Positions 13,613-26,120 of a stretch of 64,000 nt of DNA are shown piece by piece; within the stretch, counting starts at the first letter, position 1, and each line of letters begins with the position of its first letter. Below the pieces are notes generated by a model, which was given only the letters and a program-made list of their open reading frames with translations, was not told where the DNA came from and did no database searches. Source of the DNA: Mytilus trossulus (Eukaryota > Mollusca > Bivalvia > Mytilida > Mytilidae); NCBI RefSeq assembly GCF_036588685.1, contig NC_086386.1, positions 68,198,682-68,262,681 on the forward strand. The letters are read 5' to 3'. The position numbers and the translations under genes are program-made.

Positions 13613-13917
13613 CTAGTTTTATTAATGACCGTACTGTAAATCAAATAAATAATACGGACGTTTACAATCGTTTTCATCCCGTTTATTTGACCGTAAAATG
13701 TCAAATTGTTTAAGTTAAAATATCCTTATACATGAAACGGGAAAAAGCAAAATGGTATAAAAGTTATAACACATGATGACCGACATTGCCATTAAAAATC
13801 CTGAGAAAGCTCGAAAGAGTAATCAACAGACGAATAAGGGATGGTGGCCATTTTATTTTTTTCCTTCATAAAACCTTATTGTTAACTTTTGTTTGAACTT
13901 TATACCTACTGTTAGAT

Positions 13918-14240
13918 AAAGGCAACAGTAGTATACCACTGTTCGAAACTCATAAATCGATGATGAAAAAACAAATCTGGGTTACAAACTAAAACAGAAA
14001 TACATCAAAGATCAGAGGAGAACAACGACATAACAGAAACACAACACAAAAAATGTAACACACACAAAAACGAAATAAAATATAAAAATGGCCGTTTGCC
14101 TGACTTGGTACAGGACATTTTAAGAACAAAATGGTGGGTGGAACCTGTTTTTGATGCATGTCAAACCTCCCGCTTTCATGTCAATGTCAAATATAACAGT
14201 AAAATGACCACATTACATGACAGGACTATAAACCAAATAA
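13918..14240 (-). repeat. Repeat family A copy, minus orientation
   Basis: Contains CTTGGTACAGGACATTTTAA and a 5' part like 2964-3255. The 77-codon frame at 14096 is inside it. Confidence 0.7.
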
Positions 14241-14329
14241 ATGGGAGAACATATGGGACAGAGAAATACACGAATAATAGCTACCAAAAGGTAATAGGCT
14301 TAATATTTAATACGCCCCCACAAGACTAA

Positions 14330-15940
14330 CCAGTGACGCTCATATGAAAAAAGTTTGAAAGCTAAAACAAGTACAAAGTCGAAGAGCACTGAGGACCAAA
14401 AGTTCCAAAAAGTTGTGTCCAATACGGCTTTGGTTTTCTGGATTAAGAACATCCTTATTATTAAGAATAATTCATACTTTTGCAAACAGTAAATTTAAAA
14501 AAATTACTATATAATAGATAATCATGATAAAACGGAAGTGGTGACTTACTACAGAATAAAAACGGATACAAAACATAAAACAAACTAATCCAGCATTGAC
14601 TCATTGATTAACAATGATGAATATATTTTTTGGTTCACCCTTAGGTGACCTTAGTTGTACTAGAATTTTCTTTATATAGAAATGAGATTCAAATAGGTTT
14701 TTTTCGCATTCTGGGTTAAGTTTAACCGAAAACAGCGCCTTTTATATTCGTACTTTATTTGGCCTTTTTAACATTTTTGGATTCGAGCGTCATTGATGAG
14801 TCTTTTGTAGACGACACGCGCGTCTGGCGTATATACAAAATTTAGTCCTGGTATCTATGATGAGTTTATCTATACCACTAGCGATTAGTCTTCGAGGATA
14901 TCATCAGCTCTGTATCCTATGCATAATTCTTTTTTAAAATTCGCAGTTTGAAAATGAAAGTTAATAATAATAATGATAAGATACTCAGGGTTCAAAACAA
15001 TCTGGCAAAGATGTATTTGAATATTCTTCTGTTGATTATCACGTATCTTCATATCCTCTGCCTATCAAGTTTTAGGTTTGGGCGTTCCAAATGAAGATTA
15101 ATCCAGAAAAGACATTCGAACGCAAGCAATCTCTTAAATTATATTTTCATAAAGGATCATCAATTTAAAAAAAAAGAAGATGTAGTATGAAATCCATAGA
15201 AACAACTCACCACAAAATACCAAAATGACACAGTAATTAACAACTATAGGTCACCGTACTACCTTCAACAATGAGCAAATCCTATACCGCATAATTAGTT
15301 ATCGAGTATGTATATTCAAATTTATCATATACTTAGACTAAATAACATATGATTTTTACCGTATGATAATAGCATTAAATTAAAGTATTTTCCATATTTT
15401 TCGAATTGGTGCTTAGCGGGCTGATATGAAAAGTTTATCACATGCTTCGATTGTTATCACATGCCTTTCCGTAAAGTTATCACATGGCATTCCGGTGATA
15501 TTCGGCAAATTTCGGAAAATACACCTCAATGCTACGTTTTTAGTGAAAAACATTACAAAGTAGTGTACAAATACTGTTTTGAATACTGGAAAGTATATTG
15601 TGTAAATTAATTAAATTAAATTTAAAAAAAAAAAAATATGCATTTTTTAAGTTTTTCTGAAACATAATTTAGAAAGTTACTTAAACAAAGTTGACTTTTC
15701 CAAACAATGTTTATTATGTATATTGTTGAATAATTTTTTGTCGATTCGTTCTAAAAAATGTGGGTTTTTTTTCTCTGTTGAGGCATATGATAGAAAGATT
15801 TCATATTGAATGTATCAAATTTTGGGTCCGACGTCCAGGAACTTTTTACTCTTTCAACTTCTTTTCGGGAACCGCGTAAAAGGATCAATATATGAATCTT
15901 TTATTTTTCTCTACTGTTGAAGCATATGATAAAAAGATCA
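14330..15940. other. No gene seen
   Basis: AT-rich DNA apart from the family C copy at 14740. TTATCACATG recurs three times at 15435-15488, next to a possible hairpin relative. Confidence 0.4.
14740..14872 (+). repeat. Repeat family C copy
   Basis: TGATGAGTCTTTTGTAGACG, ACGCGCGTCTGGCGT and the same 3' end. Confidence 0.8.
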
Positions 15941-15943
15941 TAA

Positions 15944-16066
15944 CATGTCATTTTTCATATCGCATGTATTATCGGCCCTCGGTCAATATCAGCCCTCGAG
16001 CCATGCGGCTCTTGGGCTGATATTGAACCTTGGGCTGATAATACATGCGATATGAAAAATGCCATG
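15944..16066. mobile_element. Hairpin element, ~50-bp arms
   Basis: Arms CATGTCATTTTTCATATCG and its complement ending at 16066 pair over about 50 bp with few mismatches; the loop lies around TCGAGCCATGCGGC. The block is GC-richer than its surroundings and folds as a foldback element. Confidence 0.8.
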
Positions 16067-16815
16067 TAATAATCTGATAGTATTAAAAAATATCTTTCAA
16101 TTTCAGACGCATATTATTTATCAAATTCTGTTTTTTTTTTATATAAAATAAAAACTTGTTTATCATCCTTTGCTTCTTTAAATATTTAGTAAATATATGT
16201 TTTTTTGTTTATTTGTTTTTTCTGTTGTGGTTCATTCAAATTCTATTTTGTGGACTGTTTGCTTATTTTTCAAGGCTTTGCATTTTTTGTTTTTAGATGG
16301 TTATGATCAATTTGTTGGTTTGTTTTTCAAAAAGCGTGAGATTCCTTTTATGTAAAATATTTTTACTTATGTTTAATGTTTATTATGAAAGTACCCACTC
16401 AAGCGTTCTTATACATGGATTCTTTATTTGAAACAAATACTGGTAATCAACCAATGGAATTATAAACTTGTACCACTTATACCACATCTTCTCATATATA
16501 TATAATTAAAAAAAAATGTTATTTAATTACATATAATTCCTTGAGTTAGCAATCATTGCAAATTTTTCCCCACATAATATTAAACGCTTTTCAGTAGTGT
16601 CTTTCGGTTCTTATGTCGTTGGATTGCTGTTTTCATGAATATATTTCTTTATCGCTATTTTGTGCATTTTTCGTTTGATCTTTTTTTGTGATAATTTTCA
16701 TATCATGCTTCTCGCTTGAGATGGAAAAATTATCACTAGAAACTAAGCAGGCACGTGGCGTTACTAACGAAATTGACATGAAATTGAAACGTCGTCATAG
16801 GTAAAATAGCGATAA

Positions 16816-16918
16816 ATAGATTATCATTGGTCATCTCAACTCGATTGCTTTTCTCACTTTCGCTGTTCCAGCTCAAGCGAGAAAATCAATCTCGTTGAGA
16901 TGATCAACGATAATCTAT
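16816..16918. mobile_element. Hairpin element, ~40-bp arms
   Basis: ATAGATTATCATTGGTCATC at the left and its imperfect complement GATGATCAACGATAATCTAT at the right, arms to GAGAAAA/TTTTCTC, with a ~23-bp loop. Related words (TCTCGCTTGAGATG) just upstream at 16709 suggest a larger composite. Confidence 0.75.
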
Positions 16919-17194
16919 AATTATATTTTTTGTTGTTCCTTTCACAAAAACAAATTCCATCCTAGTATCAGTTTTCACTTTGATATCTGTATTGAAAATA
17001 AACATATTTCGATGGTTGATTGCATATTTGGAGGACAAACCTAGTTTTGCGCCGAGTATGAAAAAGTTAACATTTTTCTGACATTGACCTTATATTGTTT
17101 TTATACTGCAACTTAAATAAATAACTGCATTGCTGTTTTAATTGTAACATAAATTCAAACTTATTTGCATCCCTTAATGAACCCCTTACTGTGG

Positions 17195-17470
17195 AAAAAG
17201 TGGTCCATGAAAAAATGTGTCAAAGAGACAACAACCCGACCATAGAAAAAAACAACAGCAGAAGGTCACCAACAGGTCTTCCATGTAGCGAGAAATATAC
17301 GCACCCGGAGACGTCTTTCAGCTGGCCCCAAATATATACTAGTTGAGTGATAATGAACGCCATACTAATTTCCAAATTGTACACAAGAAACTAAAATAAA
17401 AGTAATACAAGACTAACAAAGGCCAGAGGCTCCTGACTTGGGGCAGGCGCAAACATGCTATATTTAGGAA
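17195..17470 (-). repeat. Repeat family B copy, minus orientation
   Basis: TGTCAAAGAGACAACAACCC, AACAGGTCTTCCATGTAGCG, and GCCAGAGGCTCCTGACTTGG in the reverse order of 36280-36640. Confidence 0.75.
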
Positions 17471-17924
17471 ATAGGAAAACTAGTTGCAGTATAAAACTGA
17501 AATGCTGACTTTCTTTGAAAAGTGGGAGGAGTTTGTAAAAAACATTGCAATGCAGCTGTTATAAAAGGCAATCTATAAATAAAAATACATGAGAGATTAG
17601 TTACAATATGTAACGAACAACTAATCAAGCACCTAATAAATGAGATTCAAACTTGACTGTTGTTAAGACGGTAAATGAAATATGTTTTGCTATGAGTTGA
17701 CTAATCTTTGTTTTTAAAATCGGTTATTTATCTTACTACAGCAAAAAAGACTTTAATAATGTTGCTTATAAAAAAAACATATGGAGTTTCCGTTAAGAAT
17801 TTTTCTCGGAGCTCGGTATTTTTGCTACTTTAACTTTTTTGTTAACCTTCGTACACAACACGTGCTTTTTGGATAACCGTCTACAGTTTGAATCCAGATT
17901 AATAGTTAAGAAAGACAAACTTTA

Positions 17925-18150
17925 AGTATTAATCGGTTTTTAGTATCAAACTTCGAAAGCCTTGATAGATAAGACAAAACCATTTCATGTGACATTTTAC
18001 TCCGGATGTTGCACTGTTAGTTTTTTTTCTGATATAACCTTTAACGGTTTCGCTCGAGATTTATAGTTTGTCAGTTGATAGTCTCAAACTTAAAAAGCCT
18101 TGACAAAATAGACAAACCCATATAAGATGACCTTTTCCCCAGGCAAAGCA
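17925..18150 (+). repeat. Local tandem duplication (~135 bp, two copies)
   Basis: AGTATCAAACTTCGAAAGCC...AGATAAGACAAAACCA followed by GATAGTCTCAAACTTAAAAA...AATAGACAAACCCA; same order, diverged. Confidence 0.55.
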
Positions 18151-18819
18151 TTCTCAGTTTTAAGAAATGTAAACATATAGTCCGGAATAGGCGTTATAAA
18201 ATTGGGATCGGGAACGGAAAATATGTAAATGAGATAAAAACCCGACCAAAGAGCAGATAACAACCGTCATACTTAAATCCAAAACATATACATGAACTAC
18301 AATCAAAATGCATTCAGGACTAACAAAGATCAGAGGCTCCTGACATGGGACAAAAGCAAAAATGCTGCGGGGTTAAACATGTTTTGTGAGATCTCAACCC
18401 TTCCCCTATACCTCTAGTCAATGTAGTATAACAAAACGTACAGCAATACGCACAATAAAACTCAGTTTAAAAAAAGCCAAGAGTCCGATGTCAGAATACG
18501 TAGAAAAAGAAACTTACCAAAATGACAAAGATACATAGATTACCAAAGGACTTTTAGCAGTTACTGACATGCCAGTATAGCATTCAAATATATGAAAATA
18601 GAACATGAACAGAGTAACAGTTGCAAATATTTTAAAAAAGATCAACGACCCGTTACCAAATATCAATAATTTGGTGCAGCAGTGTAATAACTTGTGAAAG
18701 CAGACTATCAATTTGTTAATGCAGCGAAATTATTTCAGATTACAAATTGATAATACTACTATTACTGGTAAATAAATTTGATTAGTTTGATTAATGATTA
18801 CTTGATAGAACAAATGGTT

Positions 18820-18940
18820 AATTTGATATAACAAAAAGGTAACTAGAATTAACCGAATACTGAGTTGAAATAGATAAATTACAAATGCCAATACGGACAC
18901 GCGACTCACTAAACCCGGTAAGAACTTCGTCGTCATGTCT
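18820..18940 (-). other. Possible signal-peptide exon, paralogous to 12790-12896
   Basis: On the minus strand an ATG at 18936 opens MTTKFLPGLVSRVSVLAFV then IYLFQL, a typical hydrophobic leader. A similar leader occurs at 12896, with similar upstream DNA. Both could be first exons of secreted-protein genes, or the similarity may only reflect an old duplicated segment. No downstream exon was identified. Confidence 0.35.
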
Positions 18941-19055
18941 TTAGTAAATATGTTTGTGTTAATCAGAATCAATCACCTTTGGTTGTGTAACCTTATCTTT
19001 GTTATTGTATAATGTTGTTGTTTACGGAAGAAGACGGAGATGTTTGTTTTCAATC

Positions 19056-21679
19056 ATGACGTGTGAAGGAAAACCATGGAAACGGGGATTTGTTAATTTG
19101 ACACCATATATCTATATAAATTTTCGAAAGTGCATAATGGTCATTAAACATTTGATTCGTATACATAAACATTTAACTCTGAGGATGCAAGGAACAGACA
19201 ATATTGGTAAGTTCCTTTATAATTGTTTAAGACAAGAGATTTTCATTAAAGCGTCGACAAGGTAAACGATTGAATACTTGTATTAAGATTTGAAACCAAA
19301 TGTAGGTTATGATTACAAGTATTTTTGATTAACGAGTACAAAAACAATGTATACACTACGATCGATTTTTTTCAAATTGACTATTGTGAACAAAAAGCAA
19401 TGTACGATAAATTAAACCTCCTGTTGAAATTACAGTTTTAAAATGGACAATGGTGATGCGAAAAAAAAATGTGTTTTTCTGTCACAAAAGCCGCTTATTT
19501 AGAGAAAAGGTAGCACAGACCATTTTTAGGGGTTTTGTTCAAGTTGCACCTGGCCTCAATTGATTTGTGTTATGATTTGGACTGTTTAAGTCAAGCATAA
19601 GTAACAACTTTAAGAATATAGAGATATGTATAATATATCTCACTTTATTATAAAAAAAAATTGAATAGTATATTGATATTGATAAAAAAAAATCTATTGC
19701 AAATCAGTATTTTGATATTATGCTTTATTTAATTTCAATTTTCAAGAGAGAATTTACCAAGATAGTAATTCATACTAATTTTCCTCATAACATCAACATA
19801 ATTATGTATGAAATATATCAAAGTAACATATCAGATATATCTTTATTTTAGCTTTGCTGCACCCCAACACTACCAGCATCTTTGCTAACGGTAAGTAATT
19901 TCATTTAAAATTTCACGATCTTTAGTAAGAAGAATTTTAGTGAAAGGTTCAACTTGAATTAAGTGCTTTCATGTTTCTAGCACTATGGTGATGTTTATTT
20001 CCCTTAGACTAAGTTATTGTCCACTTGGCGTCTTTTTTTATTTAGCTAGGCGCACACCAGTGATCTGAGTTAAGGAACAATAATAATTGGTTTCGGCTGC
20101 ACTTTAAAAGCCTTTTTAGTTTTGATGCTCGATATATTTCATGCATTGCCTATTTGCACGTCAGGACTTATTTTTCTAATTATATTGAAAGTGATTGTTA
20201 ATCAGCTCTTGAAACGCTTTACGTTGGACTTTGATATCATGCTTCATGTATATGTTGGGATGAAGCGAAAAATCAATCGGAAAATAACTTAGGATTCAAT
20301 CTTTATTTTTTTTTTTTATATTTGACAGAATGTTTAAAATGTAATTGATTGGATATGTCAATATATACCAACTCTTGCACCGCAACCAGCTTTGTCTTTA
20401 ATGCACGTAAAATGTGCGTTCACCATATTACTGTCAAAAATAATCACTTAATTTATTTGTGCTTAGTATTCATGATTTTCTGAACAATTGACATATACAC
20501 CATATCTTTTTTTGTTCTAAATATTGTTTAACTAAATGCTAAGGAGAAATCGATATTAATCATTGTAAAGATATCTCAAAATGCGCTAACGTAATTATAG
20601 ATTATTAATGTATTTTTTTTCTATTTTATAGCAATTCGTCCATACGCAATACAAAATGCAACATCTGATGGAGGTCCATTCGGAATGTTTCCAGAAATTA
20701 CAATAGAATTCCATACAAACTCTATGGCTCTAGCTGCCATCTGTAGTTGCACGTCCATCGTTATTGTCTGCATATTTCTGTACTGCTGCTGTCGAGCCAG
20801 TCGTAGGGACGGGAACTACGAATGTTCATGTGCATATGAAAGACCTACCTCGCATTCAGTAAGTGTGTTACAGTCATATTACTAAAATTTATATCATATT
20901 AACTCGTACCATAGGTTTTCATAAACTTTATCTTCGTACAAAAGCATAATAATAACATATATGTCAGGAGCCAACAACCTACTTCTAACAGGGTCCCAAT
21001 AAGAGCGTTACAATCTTCAGAGACGTTTTTTTTTATTAGATAGACGAAATAACTACTATGTAAGCATATCCCATGTTATTGGCATTATACTTATATATTT
21101 AGTCAATTTTGTTCGGCAGTCCCTTTTATTCGTTGTTCTTTTTATCCCCTTAAGGCATTGTTGTTCGATCGTCGCCCATACAAATTATTGATGTTTTGTA
21201 ACAACAGAAGATTATCTTTTAAATGACTAAATTAATTACAAATAACATAAATTACTTCAATCGTACCCGCTGGTACAAAATAGTAGAAATTGTCCTGTTA
21301 TACTTTCTGATATTATGAACCATTAGTAACATTTAGATTTCTTGTGTTATGAACTTTATAACAAAAATATGATATGGACTAGCATTATATTACACATGAT
21401 ATTCTAAATTATATACAACATTAGTTACTCTATGTAAAAAAATATTAAAGTAATCATATGCGATGTTTCCATTGAAAATTATAAGTATATTTTTTTCAGA
21501 CATCTAGTAAAAGGTCTTCGGCTCTTATATCTGGTTCAATATCTATCAGGATTCCTACCTCTGAAAGCAGATATCAACCTTACAAACCAACAACCGATAC
21601 AATATTTGAACAGTCCGAAAGTGAAGATAGTTCTGCAGTTAATATGACTCAGAAGAAAACCACATCGCTTGACGTTTGA
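19056..21679 (+). CDS. Unrecognised single-pass membrane protein, 4 exons, 198 aa
   Basis: Exons 19056-19206, 19852-19890, 20632-20858, 21500-21679. All introns are GT-AG (donors GTAAGTTC, GTAAGTAA, GTAAGTGT; acceptors TTTTAG, TTATAG, TTTCAG) and phases 1, 1, 0 close exactly. Residues 1-50 are basic with no clear signal peptide. Then comes a short segment with N-glycosylation sequons (NTT, NAT). A hydrophobic stretch follows (MALAAICSCTSIVIVCIF and on, about residues 95-117) ending in a CCC-R cluster that could be palmitoylated, then a Ser/Thr- and Tyr-rich tail ending SLDV. The tail's Tyr, Ser and acidic residues (FEQSESEDSS) suggest a cytoplasmic signalling or adaptor-binding region. This would be type III/Ib topology if there is no upstream signal exon. 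AATAAA follows at 21763. I recognise no family. Exon 1 is least certain: the true start may be MQG at 19185 or an upstream exon. Confidence 0.72.
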
Positions 21680-21762
21680 ATCCATTTGACTACAAGGTGT
21701 TAAAAACAGACTAACAAAATGTTATCCGACCCTGTAGACCTCTGACAAAAAATGTGAAAACC

Positions 21763-21768
21763 AATAAA
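21763..21768 (+). promoter_or_regulatory. Polyadenylation signal AATAAA
   Basis: Canonical hexamer about 85 bp after the TGA of the membrane-protein gene, at a plausible distance for its 3' UTR end. Confidence 0.5.
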
Positions 21769-22179
21769 TGCATTTTTGTCAAAATAATAGCATTGCGTTA
21801 TATGGCTATTACGCTTAAATATGACCAGCAACTTAACAACATAAAGTTTCATCCACATCAACCAGGTATCTAGAGAGAATTTCATTTGCATGTCTTATGC
21901 TCCATATTGGAGAATATACTTTGCATCAGTGTTTCTTTCCAAATTATTGACTACGCAAGGCAACTGAAAATGCGACACAGCGTTATAGTATGTCATGAAG
22001 GTTTATGATTTTTTCACCATCTGTATTTTACATGCTCTATGTATTTATATTTTTATAATGTGCATTCCATTTTTGTATATTTTTATTAAATCATGATATA
22101 TTTTTAAAAAGCTAACTTTTTTTATCCTCCCTATTCTGTGTATTGGAACAACTTAGCTCCACCAAGGTTAGATTTGGTT

Positions 22180-22515
22180 TAAACATATTCATTTACAGTG
22201 GATTGGGAAACAAGTTTTGCAACTTGTATTAATCCCTTTCCGCTTTGCGGGTGCAAGTACTGCCTTGTAGCGGCATTAGCCTACTCTTTTTCGAAATCTA
22301 CAAGGGTGTATTTAACGTGCAAGAGATATGGCTCTCTCTTAACACGGGTCAGCTATTTATCGTCCCCTTCCGACGGACTATCATCGTTTCCTCAGGACCA
22401 TACTAGCAAAAGGTGTCAAGGGAGACCAAAAAAAAAGGAGTTCCTGAAATTTCATCCCGAACGGGAATCGAACCAGGAACCTTTGTGTTAGTAGTCCGAT
22501 GCACTAACCACAGTT
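22180..22515 (-). mobile_element. SINE-like element with tRNA-like head
   Basis: On the minus strand a tRNA-like head (GTTAGTGCATCGGACTACTA, B-box GGTTCGATTCC near 22462-22472) leads into a body with GGGACGATAAATAGCTGACC and GAGAGCCATATCTCTTGC. The same body occurs inverted at 22755-22992. Family unassigned. Confidence 0.65.
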
Positions 22516-22754
22516 GAATTTGTTCTGCTCAATCACAACATAACAAAAGGCTTTAATCCGCAATTATATTTAATTCGCAATTATATATCAAAGTTCATAT
22601 ACCAGCTTATGATTTTGCCATTTGATTAGGGATTTTGCGTGTTGAATTTTCCTCGCAGTTCTGTATTTTTGGGATTTTACTTTATACTTATACTGTGCGT
22701 AGAACATTTTGATAATATCAAACAAAAAATCTTTCAAAAGAATGGTATGGTCAG

Positions 22755-22992
22755 TAAAACGTTTGTATGGTCTTGAGGAAACGATGATAGTTCATAGGAA
22801 GGGGACGATAAATGGCTGACCCGTGTTATGAGAGAGCCATATCTCTTGTACGTGAGAGACACCCTCGTAGACTTAAAAAAGAGCAGGTTAATGCCGCTAC
22901 AAGGCAGCACTCGCACTCGCACTGTGGAAAGAAATTAATATAAATTGCAAAACGTGTTTCCCAATCTACTGTAAATAAATATGTTCTAACTA
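22755..22992 (+). mobile_element. Inverted second copy of the 22.2-kb SINE body
   Basis: Plus-strand CGATAAATGGCTGACCCGTG, GAGAGCCATATCTCTTGTAC and GCCGCTACAAGGCAG match the minus strand of 22180-22420. The two form ~235-bp arms around a ~330-bp centre. The tRNA-like head is absent here. Confidence 0.7.
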
Positions 22993-23429
22993 ATAAAACG
23001 TTAACGTAAAATGTAGATAAACATAGTAAACGTTTCAAATGTGTAAACAACACCATACTTTAGTAAACAATTACGTTAGTATAGCATAGTTATAGTTGTT
23101 TAGCTGAAGGTTGTTAGGTATTATATCGAATTTTGACAACAAAAGAAGAACAACAAAAAAGTCTGATTCAACAATTTGACACCTCATTTATCAATATTTT
23201 CAGTATGTGTTAAATTCATACAATACAGATCCGTGATTAAAAGCTGATTTGATTCAGCCAGATACTTTCATTTCGTATGGTTTTTACAGATGTTATGCAT
23301 ATGACAAACGCAGTGGATATTATGTCTTAAAAGAGGGATACTTGATATAACATGTATAACCAACACATAAAGTTGAAAGAAAAAAAATACCGAACTCCAA
23401 GGAAAATTTAAAACAAAACGTTCTTTATA

Positions 23430-24110
23430 CAAGGGGCACTAGCTGTCAAATTCGTGTTTACCGATTTGACTCAAATACCCTTATTTTATTTATAACGATG
23501 TAAAACATTTATCAAAAAAAAATCTAAAATAAACAATTTACATTGCATGGGGTCAATAAATGTAGCTTCTTTTCGCGGGTGTTTTATTCAATACGCCATT
23601 TAATTAACTATCGAGTTGACCTTCAATGACCTCCGACGACCATATTAGCGATATGAACATAAATATACACATAAATAGATATCAAAATCGTGCAATTGAA
23701 TTTTTTTTCTCTGTGTGTTCAATTTCATTTTATAGATTAAAAATATATGTTAAGCATGGTCTCTACCTGTATACGAATGTTGTTGGTTTTTTTGAACGAA
23801 TCCGTTAATTAAATGATTTCCGTTTCATTTTACTTTCAATGTTGAAATTCTTTTCCTTTATATATGTGACGTTAACACACTATTCATGCGTTATCCCCCT
23901 CTAGCTAATGGGCTAAATTGAAGTTCACATGAATACGGATTAAATGAAGTTTGATTTATTCACTTCCTAGTGAATAATTCATCCTCATTGTTTCTTAGCC
24001 TTTTTGATAAAATTGAACCATACTTGCTGCTTAAAGTGATTTATTATATATACTTGCATTTAAAATTGATTGAACGAACAAAAATCAGATTTTTTTTTTT
24101 ATGTATCACT
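23430..24110 (-). repeat. Inverted copy of the 5.6-6.3 kb segment
   Basis: Reverse-complement partner of 5590-6260 over about 650 bp, an old interspersed element of unknown class. The open frame at 23626 has no other support. Confidence 0.7.
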
Positions 24111-26120
24111 TAGCTTTAATTGGCAGAATCAAAAGGTTCATACATATCAAACGAATGGAAAGCAAGTGTAATATTCTTGACTTCGAACAGACATTTCCTT
24201 ATGTGAAAAATTGGTGAATCAAACTTGTTTGTATAGGTAGCTAAACCTGTCATTTGTATGACAGTCAAAAATAAATTCATTACATTGACAACTATGTGTT
24301 AGAAAACCAGACATTCATGATACTGTAAAATAAGTAATGATTGCGAGGTTTTTAGTAATGCGAATAATGCAACATGATGATTATCACAGTTTGTTTATTC
24401 TTAAAAAATCGCTTTAATAAATGCACGCAATAATTTCAGAATTTCCTTAGGGTAAAATTGACAAAATAATGGGAACAACTTCATGTTAAAATCTTCATTA
24501 CTATATAAACAAATAACTATTACCACAGCGAAAAGCAACTTAGAAAAGTCCTGTTTAGATTTTAATAACCGATGGTGTCAAGCGACAAATTGAAAACATA
24601 CTGCGGACGAAAACATAATAACGTAATCCTCTCGTGATTTTGGGTCTTCAATTCTCCTGAAATTTGTTTTGGCCGTTTTATTTGTTTGCTCCAGCATTAC
24701 ATTGAGTCTTTCGTAGACGATTGTTTATTTTAAAACCTGGTCTCTATGGTTATTTTATTTATGAATTATATACATTGTGTCATTTTCTTAACGTTTCAGT
24801 TCAAAAGGAAACAGTTTGAATGTCACATACTACTTCGACTTGACCCGTGTTTTGCGGAGAAGAAGCAAATACCTTTGTGAAAGTCTTTGTTTTGAGCAGG
24901 CCTGGGTTCCAACCCATAAACTCAAGGCAAACACGCTGCCACGTGACCATGCACCGATAAAGTCATATATCTATAGCAAATAATATCAACTGTAATAGAT
25001 TAATAAAAAACTAGAATATACTGCTTGATTGAATTATCTACTATTTAAGAAAACGATAAAGAAGCAAAATGACTAAAAAAATCGATCCAAAAAAGTGAAA
25101 TGGTAAGAAGAAAAAAAGATTATTTTCATTTTAAGAATTTGATAACTGCAAAATAGTGTGAAATAAAATTTACTAGGATTAAAATAATGTACGCTAGCTT
25201 ATCTATTCAAATAAAAAAGTTAGAAAGCTAAAACAAAGGACGAAGCTGAAAAAACATCGATACACCAAACCTCAGAAAGTTTTGCAAAATATAAGGTAAT
25301 CGCTTTCTTGGGTAGACAAGCGATGTGAAGATTTATTTATTATTGTAAATACCCAATTTCATGGATTGAGGAAAATAATATTCATAGATATTTTGATGTT
25401 CTAATATCTCTACATTATTGTATTCCTGTGATAATAAATAAGAACAGTGCTGCAGACACACATAATAACTATAAATAAATATTGTTTTTAAATGGTTTTC
25501 AACTTCTTAATTGTTTGGCCTTTCACACTTTAAATTTTAGTGCCGTCGTCAGACCGCTTGAGTATCAAATGATAAGCGTGGTATCTTTGATATGATATTT
25601 CGTTGAGTTAAAATAAATTTTAGTGCTTTCGACAAATAAAATTGAATGATTGTATGTTTCTGGTATTGATTTAAAGAAAGACAAGGATTATAGTTCAAAG
25701 TGTCTGCATTGTTTCTTTTCATTGTTTTATATATGTAAACTGTATATTATGTATAATGGTTTAAGCCAGTAGCCCATATGGGCGTAAAGTGCTTTTCAAT
25801 AAAGTTAATGAAGAGTGTACGTAAAATATGCTCTGGATTGTTTAGTATCCCATTGCTATTTATAAATTAAAAGAAAGAATTTCTATGAATAAGTTACCAC
25901 TCCATTTAATACAGCAACATTTTGGAAGGTTGATGATTTAAATCGATTAAAAACGGAATTAAGATCAAACAAATAAAACAAAATAGACCGAAGTATCATA
26001 AAATTAATTGTTGAAAAATTCCATGCTTGTATCACCATTTGCATGATTTGTATGGTAAGCTGGTCAACTATATAAAACAACAACAACAAAAAGACCTAAC
26101 ATAATAACAAAATCAATATA
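24110..26120. other. No gene seen
   Basis: AT-rich; a worn tRNA-like word (GGGTTCCAACCC, 24905) and a family C scrap near 24690 only. Confidence 0.4.

Noticed and set aside
14096-14329. 77-codon frame
   Set aside because: Lies in a family A repeat; other copies do not keep the frame.
22198-22491. 97-codon frame and its partners at 22734-23056
   Set aside because: Inside SINE-like bodies with tRNA-like promoter words, antisense to the element.
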